Origin: an uncultured Clostridia bacterium
GTDB lineage: Bacteria; Bacillota; Clostridia; TANB77; CAG-508
Direction: 5' to 3'
DNA: 47,115 nt
NCBI GenBank assembly: GCA_944391865.1
Contig: CALXVD010000010.1
Span: 1 to 47,115 of the forward strand
Shown in pieces: positions 1 to 6,764 of the stretch. The stretch's first letter is position 1, and each line of letters opens with the position of its first letter. The position numbers and the translations under genes were made by a program. The notes under the pieces are model-generated. The model saw only the letters and a program-made list of their open reading frames with translations, was not told the DNA's origin and did not search any database.

Positions 1-59
1 TAAATTGCAAAAAAAATCAAATTTTGTCACTTATAAAATCAAAACAACCATATTTTAAA

Positions 60-89
60 TTGATTTTTTGTGCTTAATAGTGATATAAT
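60..89 (+). promoter_or_regulatory. Sigma-A-type promoter of the DUF308 gene
   Basis: TTGATT at 60-65 and a perfect TATAAT at 84-89 are separated by 18 bases. The -10 box lies about 25 bases upstream of the ATG at 116, with a purine-rich AGAGGG ribosome site in between. Confidence 0.6.
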
Positions 90-115
90 TAGCAAAATGG
101 AAAGAGGGAATTTTA

Positions 116-649
116 ATGAGAAATTTTTTAAGAAAAGCTGGTTATCTATCACTATCTTCTTCTATACTATTTCTTATCTTAGGAATATTACTTATACTTA
201 ACCCAATAGAATTAGTAAGGACTATATTTTATGTTGTTGGTGGATTATTCATTATTATTGGTATAATCAAAATCATTTCATATTTCTTTTCAAAGAATTC
301 AGACAACTTTTATAATTATAATTTTATGTATGGACTAATGTATTCTATATTTGGTCTTTTTGTAATTATTTTTGGTGGAGCTATTCTTTCTTTTATTAGT
401 GTTATTATCGGATTTTGGATAATTATAAACGCAATTGGCAGAATAAATTTATCATTTAAATTAAAGGATTCTGGAATAAATACTTGGATTTTAAGTTTAC
501 TTATAGCAATTCTAATATTAGTTGCCGGTATATATGTTTTGTTTGTACCTGGAACACTTTTAACAACTTTAGGAATTGTCCTAATTATTTATTCTATAAT
601 GGATATTATTGAAAATATTATATTTATGATACATGTAAATAAAATATAA
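116..649 (+). CDS. DUF308/HdeD-like multispanning membrane protein
   Basis: This 177-residue protein is almost entirely hydrophobic, with about six predicted membrane helices starting near residues 13, 37, 69, 91, 122 and 147. Repeated Gly-Ile-Leu-rich pairs (GILLILNP near 23, GGLFIIIGIIKI near 42) are typical of the short membrane repeats of the HdeD/DUF308 family. In enterobacteria HdeD is linked to acid resistance, but most clostridial members have no known role, so I assign none. The gene has its own promoter at 60-89 and is monocistronic. Its stop codon abuts the stop of the convergent superoxide dismutase gene at 650, leaving no room for a terminator between them. Confidence 0.7.
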   Translation: MRNFLRKAGYLSLSSSILFLILGILLILNPIELVRTIFYVVGGLFIIIGIIKIISYFFSKNSDNFYNYNFMYGLMYSIFGLFVIIFGGAILSFISVIIGFWIIINAIGRINLSFKLKDSGINTWILSLLIAILILVAGIYVLFVPGTLLTTLGIVLIIYSIMDIIENIIFMIHVNKI

Positions 650-1253
650 TTACATTTTATTTACAGCGTACTCAAATCTACTACTAACAGTTCTCCATTT
701 TACAATATTCCAAAATGCATTTATATAATCTTGTCTATTAGATTTATATTGCAAGAAGTATGAATGTTCCCACATATCAATTACTAAAATTGGAACACAA
801 CCCCATAATGTTAAATTTTGATGTTTTTCACATTGCAAAATTTCCAATTTATTAAATCTTGGTACCCATGCAAGTAATCCCCAACCGTGACGCCTCAACA
901 TTCTTACTTGCTTCATCAAACTGCTTTTTAAAACTATCCAATGATCCAAAATCTTTTATAATTTGATTAAATAATCCTTGACTCAAAATATTTTGAGAAA
1001 TAACTGGAGTCATGTTAGTAAAAAAAAGTTCATGCAAAATAACCCCAGACCCTTGAAAACTCAAGTTCTTTTCTAAGCACTTAATATTTTCAAAATTATT
1101 TTCTGTTCTTGCTTTTATTAGTTCTTCTTGTACATTATTAAAATTATCAACATATCCCTTATATAAAATATTATAATGTATATTTAAAGTTTCTTGGCTA
1201 TAATATGGTTCTAAATCATTTAATCTATATGGTAATTCTATTTTTTTAATCAT
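650..1253 (-). CDS. sodA: Fe/Mn superoxide dismutase, read through a CGG +1 recoding site
   Basis: It would convert superoxide to oxygen and peroxide in the cytoplasm. The gene is 604 nt, one more than a multiple of three. Codons 1-122 lie in one frame and the rest in the +1 frame; skipping the C of CGG at 887-885 gives a continuous 200-residue protein reading EAS-GWGLLAW across the join. Metal ligands of the iron/manganese family are visible as His26 (in LNIHYN), His74 (LHELFF), Asp159 and His163 (DMWEHSYFLQY). The last two are encoded only after the frame change, so the zero-frame product, which ends 10 codons after CGG, could not bind metal. The first motif is less His-rich than the usual HHxxHHxxYV. 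The ribosome site ACGGAGG sits in one arm of a hairpin at 1256-1318. A pseudogene is the alternative, but eight other genes share the same signature. Confidence 0.85.
884..887 (-). other. CGGT recoding site in sod
   Basis: Codon 123 is CGG, preceded by TCA and followed by T. Read as C-GGT it supplies the Gly of GWG. In frame zero the reading ends at a TAA after ten more codons. Confidence 0.75.
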
Positions 1254-1255
1254 AA

Positions 1256-1318
1256 AAAACCTCCGTAAAATTTGCTTTACTAATATTATGATTAATAAAC
1301 AAATTTTATGAAGGTTTT
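1256..1318 (-). promoter_or_regulatory. Leader hairpin that contains the sod ribosome-binding site
   Basis: Bases 1256-1274 and 1300-1318 are complementary at 17 of 19 positions with a 25-base loop. On the minus strand the 3' arm contains the GGAGG just before the sod ATG, so the folded leader would bury the ribosome site. It lies between the upstream VTT-domain gene and sod, so it may also act as a weak terminator. Regulation is inferred from complementarity only. Confidence 0.45.
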
Positions 1319-1337
1319 ATTTTTTATTCATATATAA

Positions 1338-2048
1338 TTATTTCATTATATTTATAATTTCTTTATTTTTATCTTTTAAACTTACTAAATAAATACATAT
1401 CAAGGCTATTATAAATGTAACTCCATAAATTAATAAACTTGTTGTCCAATTACCATTAGATATATTTGCACCAACCATTGTTGATGTAATTACTGATGGA
1501 AATCTTACAAATGTTGATATTAAAATAAATCTAATTGGTTTTATAGGCAATAATCCACCAATATAAACAAATAAATCTTTTGGTGATACAGGTAAGAAAA
1601 ATAATATACATAAAACTAATTCCAAATTTCTTGGATTCTTAAACAATTTACTTTTCATTACCTTGTCCACTTTTTCTTTGTGGAAAAAATTATATAGATA
1701 CTTTCTTCCTAATTTTCTAACAGTAAAGAAAATTATAGTTGTAGTTATAAATACTGATATTGTTATAAACAAGGCTCCTCCCCATGCACCATAACACATT
1801 CCTGCAAGCACCTCAAATGGCTCACCTGGCAAAACTACTAATAATATTTGTAAAATTTGCAGTCCAAAAAGCATTAATAATCCTGTAAATCCCATGCTTT
1901 GAATCTCTTCTTTAAAAGCAATTTGTCCTTCCTTTGTAGATAAATCTTTCATAAAGGGTGCCAATTGCCATAAAAAAACCAATAGTACTGCTACTATTCC
2001 AATAGTTAATATAATTCTTAAAATTTTTATATTTGTTTTACTAGCCAT
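1338..2048 (-). CDS. TVP38/TMEM64 (VTT/SNARE-associated domain) membrane protein
   Basis: The 236-residue protein has an N-terminal membrane helix at about 10-30, then the VTT core: a reentrant hydrophobic segment with LPGEPFEVLAG near residue 73, helices around 90-110 and 140-160, the FFLPVSPKDLFVYIGG motif near 151, and a C-terminal helix. Proteins of this family (YtxB, YdjX, DedA relatives) are proposed lipid scramblases or transporters; the substrate here is unknown. It has its own start with an upstream GGGAG, and is followed on the same strand by sod after 84 bases. Confidence 0.8.
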   Translation of the reverse strand: MASKTNIKILRIILTIGIVAVLLVFLWQLAPFMKDLSTKEGQIAFKEEIQSMGFTGLLMLFGLQILQILLVVLPGEPFEVLAGMCYGAWGGALFITISVFITTTIIFFTVRKLGRKYLYNFFHKEKVDKVMKSKLFKNPRNLELVLCILFFLPVSPKDLFVYIGGLLPIKPIRFILISTFVRFPSVITSTMVGANISNGNWTTSLLIYGVTFIIALICIYLVSLKDKNKEIINIMK

Positions 2049-2149
2049 ATTTCTCCCTCTACTTTACTTACGTAACTTTAGTTTAGCATTTTGCGATATA
2101 AATGTCAATTTAGGAATTATTAAGATTTGATTAAATTAAATATGAAGTT

Positions 2150-2266
2150 AAAAATTGAACGTGTGATGTGTGAAATTAGGGTAAGCCTTACGTAGCCTAT
2201 CCATAAAAAGCACACCTCACACTTGGCACCTCTCACTTCTCAAAAGCAAATTCCAATTCAATTTTT
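2150..2266. repeat. GTG-rich inverted-repeat element, copy 1 (upstream of trmL)
   Basis: The element is bounded by the perfect inverted repeat AAAAATTGAA (2150-2159) and TTCAATTTTT (2257-2266). Its core shares an identical 24-base run with copy 2 (2165-2188 equals 2876-2899) and a near-identical CACACCTCACACTT-containing block. It encodes no protein and resembles a small non-autonomous (MITE-like) or intergenic palindromic repeat. Confidence 0.65.
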
Positions 2267-2313
2267 TATTTCTGAAAATATATGATATAATACTGTACGG
2301 AGATGAATTAATT

Positions 2314-2811
2314 ATGAACTTAAATATTGTTTTAGTTGAACCAGAAATACCCCAAAACACAGGCAATATTGCAAGAACCTGTGCAGCAATAGGCGCAAAG
2401 CTTCATCTTGTAAAGCCTTTAGGTTTTGAAATATCTGATAAATATTTAAAAAGAGCAGGTCTTGATTACTGGGATAAATTAGAAATAGAAGAACATGAAT
2501 CATTAAACGAATTTCTAAACAAATATAAACCTGAAGAAAATAATATGTATTTTGTTACAACAAAAGGTAAACATTGTTATTCGGATGTAGATTATTCAAA
2601 TAAAGATAATATTTTTCTTTTATTCGGAAAAGAAACTAAAGGACTACCGGAGGATTTATTAAAAAAATATATAGAAAACGCAATAAGAATACCTATGAGA
2701 AAAACCTTACGCTCTCTTAACCTATCAAACTCTGTTGCAATACTTGCATATGAAGTATTAAGGCAAAACAGTTTTAATGGATTAGAAGAAATAAGTAGTT
2801 ATTTTAATTAG
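2314..2811 (+). CDS. trmL: tRNA (cytidine/uridine-34 2'-O)-methyltransferase TrmL
   Basis: The 165-residue length is normal for this SPOUT-fold enzyme, which uses S-adenosylmethionine to methylate the ribose of the wobble base of leucine tRNAs. All knot motifs are present: VLVEPEIPQNTGNIARTC at residues 6-23, FGKETKGLP at 104-112 and IPMRKTLRSLNLSNSVA at 126-142. The start has a GGAGATG ribosome site a few bases upstream. The gene stands alone between two copies of the GTG-rich inverted repeat (2150-2266, 2828-2970). It contains CGG triplets only out of frame (for example in TTC GGA), and these cause no frame problem. Confidence 0.93.
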   Translation: MNLNIVLVEPEIPQNTGNIARTCAAIGAKLHLVKPLGFEISDKYLKRAGLDYWDKLEIEEHESLNEFLNKYKPEENNMYFVTTKGKHCYSDVDYSNKDNIFLLFGKETKGLPEDLLKKYIENAIRIPMRKTLRSLNLSNSVAILAYEVLRQNSFNGLEEISSYFN

Positions 2812-2827
2812 GTTTAAATTCATTTGC

Positions 2828-2970
2828 AAATTGGAATTTGTTTTTGTGATGTGTGAGGTGAGAAGTGGGATGTGGGATGTGTGAAATTAGGGTAAGCCTA
2901 ACAATGCCTAGCCCTAAAAAGCACACCTCACACTTCGCACCTCACACATCACAAAAACAAATTACAATTT
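2828..2970. repeat. GTG-rich inverted-repeat element, copy 2 (downstream of trmL)
   Basis: Left arm 2828-2867 and right arm 2931-2970 are complementary at 38 of 40 positions, enclosing 63 bases that contain the core shared with copy 1. The arms begin AAATTGGAATTTG and continue with GTGATGTGTGAGGTG. It looks like a complete palindromic miniature element, with copy 1 a diverged or truncated relative. Transcribed, it would form a long stem-loop between trmL and the MgtC-like gene. Confidence 0.75.
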
Positions 2971-3046
2971 TTCTATATTATCCTTTTCTATACATTAATT
3001 TTATGCTATAATTAAATATGTTAAATTTATAATTAGGAGGAAATAA

Positions 3047-3724
3047 ATGTCATTTTTCACTACACTTTTTGACCAGTTTTGGTTTGAAGCAATTGTAAGA
3101 TTAATTCTAGGTTTTGTTTTAGCTGGTATTATTGGAGCAGAAAGGCAATCTGTAAATAAACCTGCTGGTTTTAAAACACATGCATTAATAGGAGTAAGTT
3201 CTGTTCTTATCATGCTTTGTGGTGAATATATAAGCACTAATTCTGATGGTGCAGATGCTTCTAGAATTCCTGCTCAACTTTTATCAGGTATAGGTTTTAT
3301 TGGTGCAGGAACCATTTTAAGAGATGGATTTAATGTAAAAGGTCTTACAACCGCAGCAAGCCTTCTAGCAGTAACATGTATAGGTTTGAGTATTGGTGCT
3401 GGTTTTTATTTGGGTGGATTTATTACTACTTTTATAGTATATATTATACTTTCTTATACACACGTAATGTTTGGAAGTTTAGATAATTTTAACAATTTAA
3501 AATTGCATGTAACATTAAAAGAAGCAGAAGGTGTAATGCCACATATTCAATCTATTTTAGATAATTATGACATTTCCATTAAAAAAATAAAGCTAGAAAA
3601 ATCAAATGAGCAAAAAGAAAAAGATTTAGAATTGGTATTTAGATACCATAAGGATACAAATATTAATTCAGTATTAACAGAAATCTCAGAATTAGATAAT
3701 GTAATAGATTTAGAAGAAGCATAG
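3047..3724 (+). CDS. MgtC/SapB-family membrane protein
   Basis: The 225-residue protein has the MgtC membrane core with about four helices over residues 12-140. Conserved motifs are GIIGAERQ (28-35), GFKTHALIG (41-49), GIGFIGAGTI (81-90) and KGLTTAAS (98-105). The soluble C-terminal domain (about 150-225) resembles the ACT-like tail of longer MgtC proteins. The family is tied to magnesium-limited growth and membrane ATPase regulation; the role here is not deducible. Translation starts at an ATG preceded by AGGAGG. The gene ends at a strong bidirectional terminator shared with sigE. Confidence 0.85.
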   Translation: MSFFTTLFDQFWFEAIVRLILGFVLAGIIGAERQSVNKPAGFKTHALIGVSSVLIMLCGEYISTNSDGADASRIPAQLLSGIGFIGAGTILRDGFNVKGLTTAASLLAVTCIGLSIGAGFYLGGFITTFIVYIILSYTHVMFGSLDNFNNLKLHVTLKEAEGVMPHIQSILDNYDISIKKIKLEKSNEQKEKDLELVFRYHKDTNINSVLTEISELDNVIDLEEA

Positions 3725-3727
3725 CCA

Positions 3728-3777
3728 AGGGACAATTCTTAGTCATTAGTGTTACTAGTAACTTAAGAATTGTCCCT
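3728..3777. terminator. Bidirectional terminator between the MgtC-like gene and sigE
   Basis: AGGGACAATTCTTA (3728-3741) pairs perfectly with TAAGAATTGTCCCT (3764-3777), followed on the plus strand by TCATTTTTATTT. It lies between two convergent genes. The GGGACAATTCTTA arm may be a dispersed repeat, but only this copy is in the window. Confidence 0.75.
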
Positions 3778-3786
3778 CATTTTTAT

Positions 3787-4519
3787 TTATCCAGTTTTAC
3801 TAATTATTTCTTTTTTCATTTTATTCATAATTTTCTTTTCCAATCTAGAAATATAACTTTGTGAAATTCCGGAGCATATCTGCAACTTCTTTTTGAGTTT
3901 TTTCTGTTCCATTAATAAAACCAAATCTTAGTTCCATTATGTTTTTTTCTCTGTTACTTAATTTTTCTATCGAAGCCTTTAAAAGCACTTTATCTACTTC
4001 ATCTTCTAAACCTCTTGATGTTATATCAGGCTCGGTTCCCAATATATCAGACAACAACAATTCGTTTCCATCCCCATCTTGATTTAGTGGCTCATCTATT
4101 GATATTTCTCCTTTTATTCTATTACTTCTTCTTAAATACATTAAAATTTCATTTTCTATACACCTTGAAGCATATGTAGCAAGTTTTATATTTTTATCAG
4201 TATTAAAAGTATTAATTGCTTTCATTAGCCCTATTGTTCCAATAGATACTAAATCCTCTATTCCAACTCCTGTATTTTCAAATTTTTTAGCAATATATAC
4301 AACTAATCTTAAATTTCTTTCAACTAAGGTTTGCCTTGCTTCCATATCATGTTCTGATAATTTTTTTAAAAGTTCTTCTTCCTCCTTTGCTTCGAGTGGA
4401 GGCGGAAGCGTTTGGCTACCTCCTATATAAAATATAGGAAAACTTTCAATTTCTTCATTATTAAAATATTTAACGTAAATTGTATTTATCTTGTATTTTA
4501 ATATTTCTAATATATTCAT
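3787..4519 (-). CDS. sigE: Sporulation sigma factor sigma-E, read through a CGG +1 recoding site
   Basis: Sigma-E directs early mother-cell transcription in sporulation. The protein starts with a short pro-sequence ending [13 protein letters not shown], the site cleaved by SpoIIGA, followed by region 2 ([33 protein letters not shown] split over residues 85-117) and region 4. The zero frame ends seven codons after CGG at 3871-3869 (codon 217), inside the region 4.2 helix-turn-helix. Reading CGGA as one glycine gives [17 protein letters not shown] and a natural end at 3787, for 243 residues against about 239 in Bacillus. Without recoding, the -35-binding helix is lost. spoIIGA lies just upstream and also carries a CGG site. 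No sigG follows, unlike the usual clostridial order. Confidence 0.9.
3868..3871 (-). other. CGGA recoding site in sigE
   Basis: Codon 217 is CGG after CTC and before A. C-GGA gives the Gly of GISQSYISR, invariant in sigma-E homologues. The zero frame stops at TAG after seven codons. Confidence 0.8.
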
Positions 4520-4533
4520 ACCTTCCCTCCTTC

Positions 4534-4556
4534 AAAATTTGCTTAATACAAATTTT
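4534..4556 (-). promoter_or_regulatory. Small hairpin directly upstream of the sigE ribosome site
   Basis: AAAATTTG (4534-4541) pairs with CAAATTTT (4549-4556) around a 7-base loop, directly before GAAGGAGG on the minus strand. The same AAATTTG/CAAATTT pairing occurs in the sod leader. Confidence 0.35.
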
Positions 4557-4580
4557 ATTAAATATTTTATTGCACAAAAA

Positions 4581-5499
4581 TTATGCTTGTATCTTTTCAT
4601 ATGCAAGTTTATTATTATCTTTAGAATCTAACAAATCTAGGCCTACCAACGCTTTATATTTACCATGTTTACTTAAATGTCCATTATATATTCCAATTAT
4701 TATATTTTTAATTTCTAAATTTTTTTCCTCGTTTTCAATTACAATACTATCTGCTTTTATTCCTATTAATATTCCGTTTTCCTTTCCTAAAGAGGTAAAT
4801 GGTATCAATCTTATTTTTGAAATATATTCATTTAATTCTACTTCTTCGCCCTTTATTATATTATCTAGATTATCTAATATTTCATTTGGTATTAAGCCGT
4901 TTAAGCAATCTTTTTCTACTACTACAACAGGCATTTTACTAATTGGATCTTTTAAAAAGTTCCCAGTATCTATAATTGCCTCTAAATAAATAATATTTGA
5001 ATTTATAGATAGCTTTATAGAACAAATCATATCCTTTTTTGTAAATTTTCCTTTTATACTTTTAAACGCCCAGGTTATAATTATAAATCCAACTATTCCA
5101 CCTAATAACACCATTTTTATTGGATAAGTACCAATTAAAACTCCGTTTATCCATTAATATATTTTGTGGGCTTACAAAATATAAAAGTGCAAATGCAACT
5201 CCACCAAAAGTAAATGATGTTAAATAAAATATAATTAGTTGTTTTATAAATGTTTTTAAATTTTTACTATTAAATGCTATATAAACCATACTAATTGATA
5301 ATATTATTTTTAAAATAGTATTTGAATAGATTTGCAAAATAGACATGTAAGCAATTACTGCATATAAACTTCCAATTATGCTAGATATAAGTGTTCTAAT
5401 TATTTTTATTGGTGTTTTAACTATTATTCCAGTTGCAAACAAGATAATATAATTCATAAATAAGTTTTCTAGAAAAATTATATCTATATATATTGTCAA
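4581..5499 (-). CDS. spoIIGA: Sporulation sigma-E processing peptidase SpoIIGA, read through a CGG +1 recoding site
   Basis: SpoIIGA is the septum-located aspartic protease that cleaves pro-sigma-E after it is activated by SpoIIR from the forespore. The first 118 codons encode about four membrane helices in one frame; the rest lies in the +1 frame. Skipping C of CGG at 5145-5143 gives DK-GVLIGTYPIKMVLLGG, completing a fifth helix, then the protease domain with the catalytic motif DTGN at Asp177. The joined protein is 305 residues, matching the family (309 in Bacillus). In frame zero it would run 26 codons further and stop with no protease domain. sigE follows on the same strand after 61 bases, the standard operon order. 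The start at 5499 is supported by a GAGGTGGCC purine-rich stretch. Confidence 0.9.
5142..5145 (-). other. CGGA recoding site in spoIIGA
   Basis: Codon 119 is CGG after AAA and before A. C-GGA restores the GVLIGTYPIKM segment that joins the membrane and protease parts. The zero frame stops 26 codons later. Confidence 0.8.
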
Positions 5500-5806
5500 C
5501 AGGCCACCTCTTTGTACAATTGGTAAAAACTATTTTACAATAGCTTGTATGAATAAAGTGTCATTTCTTGAGCGTGAAAAAAAGAAATAATCTACAAATT
5601 TAGATTATTTCACTTTTTTTATTATTTCTTTCAAATTTACTCGTGTCTTGTATTCGTTGATATGACTATTTTTGCTAATTTTTTATTGTTTTATCTAATC
5701 AATTTGTTATTAGTAACAAATTAGTAACAACTAAATGAAAAAAATATAAGTCATTGGTCTAACATAAATATATTAGAATATAATTATAGAAATTTTTTTA
5801 AAAATA
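5500..5806. other. Non-coding junction between spoIIGA and hicAB
   Basis: This AT-rich stretch has no credible gene. It holds a perfect 10-bp hairpin (5585-5594 with 5601-5610) followed by a run of T at 5613-5620, which looks like an intrinsic terminator although no plus-strand gene precedes it. It also holds a tandem repeat of ATTAGTAACAA (5709-5719, 5720-5730) next to a near-palindrome TTTGTTATTAGTAACAAA. These may mark the edge of the inserted hicAB segment. Confidence 0.45.
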
Positions 5807-5835
5807 TTGACATACGTATTAATACGTAGTATAAT
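5807..5835 (+). promoter_or_regulatory. hicAB promoter with a palindromic operator filling the spacer
   Basis: Consensus TTGACA (5807-5812) and TATAAT (5830-5835) are spaced by exactly 17 bases. The spacer is occupied by the perfect 16-bp palindrome TACGTATTAATACGTA (5813-5828). A dimeric HicB bound there would block RNA polymerase, in line with the autoregulation known for hicAB systems. Confidence 0.8.
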
Positions 5836-5908
5836 AAAAATGTCGAAAGACAATAATATATTACAATAGTAGCTTTTTTAAAGCACTTAAGAAAAAAGGA
5901 GCGATTAT

Positions 5909-6089
5909 ATGTATCCTAAAGAATTAGTAAAGCTACTAGAAAAAAATGGTTGGGTAAAAATTTCACAATCTGGCTCTCATTTAAAAATGAGGCGACGGAA
6001 ACCAGACAGAAATAATACCAATACATAATAAAGAGCTACCTAAAGGTCTAGTAGCAACCATTTTAAAGAGAACGGGACTAAGACAATAG
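5909..6089 (+). CDS. hicA: HicA toxin (mRNA interferase), read through a CGG +1 recoding site
   Basis: HicA is a small double-stranded-RNA-binding-fold ribonuclease toxin. The gene is 181 nt, one over a multiple of three. Codons 1-29 encode MYPKELVKLLEKNGW...GSHLKMRR with the catalytic His of GSHLKM. Codon 30 is CGG, and skipping its C continues as GNQTEIIPIHNKELPKGL and ends at 6089, giving 59 residues, the normal HicA length. In frame zero the product is 38 residues and lacks the second half of the fold. The ribosome site is AAAGGAG before the ATG at 5909. hicB follows after 67 bases under the same promoter (5807-5835). A decayed toxin is the alternative, but the break has the same form as those in essential genes. 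Confidence 0.85.
5996..5999 (+). other. CGGA recoding site in hicA
   Basis: Codon 30 is CGG after CGA and before A. C-GGA starts GNQTEIIP, a conserved HicA strand. The zero frame stops at TAA after nine codons. Confidence 0.75.
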
Positions 6090-6156
6090 TCCCCCCTCTT
6101 GTCTTATTTAATATATTATGCACTAAAGATAACATTAATAAAGGAAGGGATTTGAT

Positions 6157-6552
6157 ATGAATAATTATTTTTATCCAGCTATATTCACTTATGATGAAAA
6201 TGATAAGTGCTATATCATTGACTTTATTGATTTAGATGGTTGTTCTACATTTGGTAATACTATCGACGAAGCCTATTTAATGGCCCAGGACGCCATGGGA
6301 CTATATTTATCTGATTTAGATAAATTTCCAAAACCTACAATTCCATATAATCATATTCAATTGAAACCTAATCAATTTATTTCTTTAATAGAAGTGGATT
6401 TAATTGAGTATAGGAAAAAATATAGTAATGTTTCCGTCAAAAAAACTTTATCTATACCTACATGGTTAAATACTATCGCAGAAAAAAATGATATTAATTT
6501 TTCACAATTATTACAGAAAGCATTAAAGCAAGAATTAAAAATCAATAACTAA
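6157..6552 (+). CDS. hicB: HicB antitoxin with C-terminal ribbon-helix-helix domain
   Basis: The 131-residue protein begins with the HicB-type partial RNase H-like domain (YPAIFTYDEND...IDLDGCSTFGNTIDEAYLMAQDAMGLYL, residues 6-52). It ends with a ribbon-helix-helix DNA-binding part (KKTLSIPTWLNTIAEKNDINFSQLLQKALK, about 95-125). It would neutralise HicA and repress the promoter at 5807-5835. A GGAAGGG ribosome site precedes the ATG. There is no CGG in the gene, so unlike the toxin it needs no recoding. A terminator follows at 6621-6659. Confidence 0.9.
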   Translation: MNNYFYPAIFTYDENDKCYIIDFIDLDGCSTFGNTIDEAYLMAQDAMGLYLSDLDKFPKPTIPYNHIQLKPNQFISLIEVDLIEYRKKYSNVSVKKTLSIPTWLNTIAEKNDINFSQLLQKALKQELKINN

Positions 6553-6555
6553 TCC

Positions 6556-6584
6556 TTGACATATTAATCATAGTGAAGTATTAT
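6556..6584 (+). promoter_or_regulatory. Possible promoter between hicB and the terminator
   Basis: TTGACA (6556-6561) is followed 17 bases later by TATTAT (6579-6584). Transcription would start near 6591 and meet the hairpin at 6621-6659, giving an RNA of roughly 70 bases with no open frame. Only the hexamers support this. Confidence 0.35.
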
Positions 6585-6620
6585 AAATATAAAGAATATA
6601 TTATTGTCAATATGAGATTT

Positions 6621-6659
6621 AAAAAATAGTTACCAGTTTTTAACTAGTAACTATTTTTT
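6621..6659. terminator. Bidirectional terminator between hicB and ftsZ
   Basis: AAAAAATAGTTAC (6621-6633) pairs perfectly with GTAACTATTTTTT (6647-6659) around a 13-base loop. The A/T runs at both ends suit termination from either side of these convergent genes. Confidence 0.8.
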
Positions 6660-6764
6660 ATTAAACTTTTCTTAAAACATCTTACTAAACTTTCTAATAA
6701 GTGTTTTCTAATTTTTATTAAATTTTTGTATCGTTCCAACAAACTAATTATTGCATATTTTTAC

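Noticed and set aside
2150-2970. A CRISPR array
   Set aside because: There are only two diverged copies with a gene between them, and no regular spacers.
4480-4989. Long plus-strand open frame opposite spoIIGA and sigE
   Set aside because: It is a shadow of the minus-strand genes; its residues match no family and the minus-strand proteins are unmistakable.
5640-5730. An integrase 3' end or tRNA-type attachment site upstream of hicAB
   Set aside because: Only a dozen codons are open on the minus strand and no integrase motif or tRNA is visible. The tandem repeat alone is not enough.
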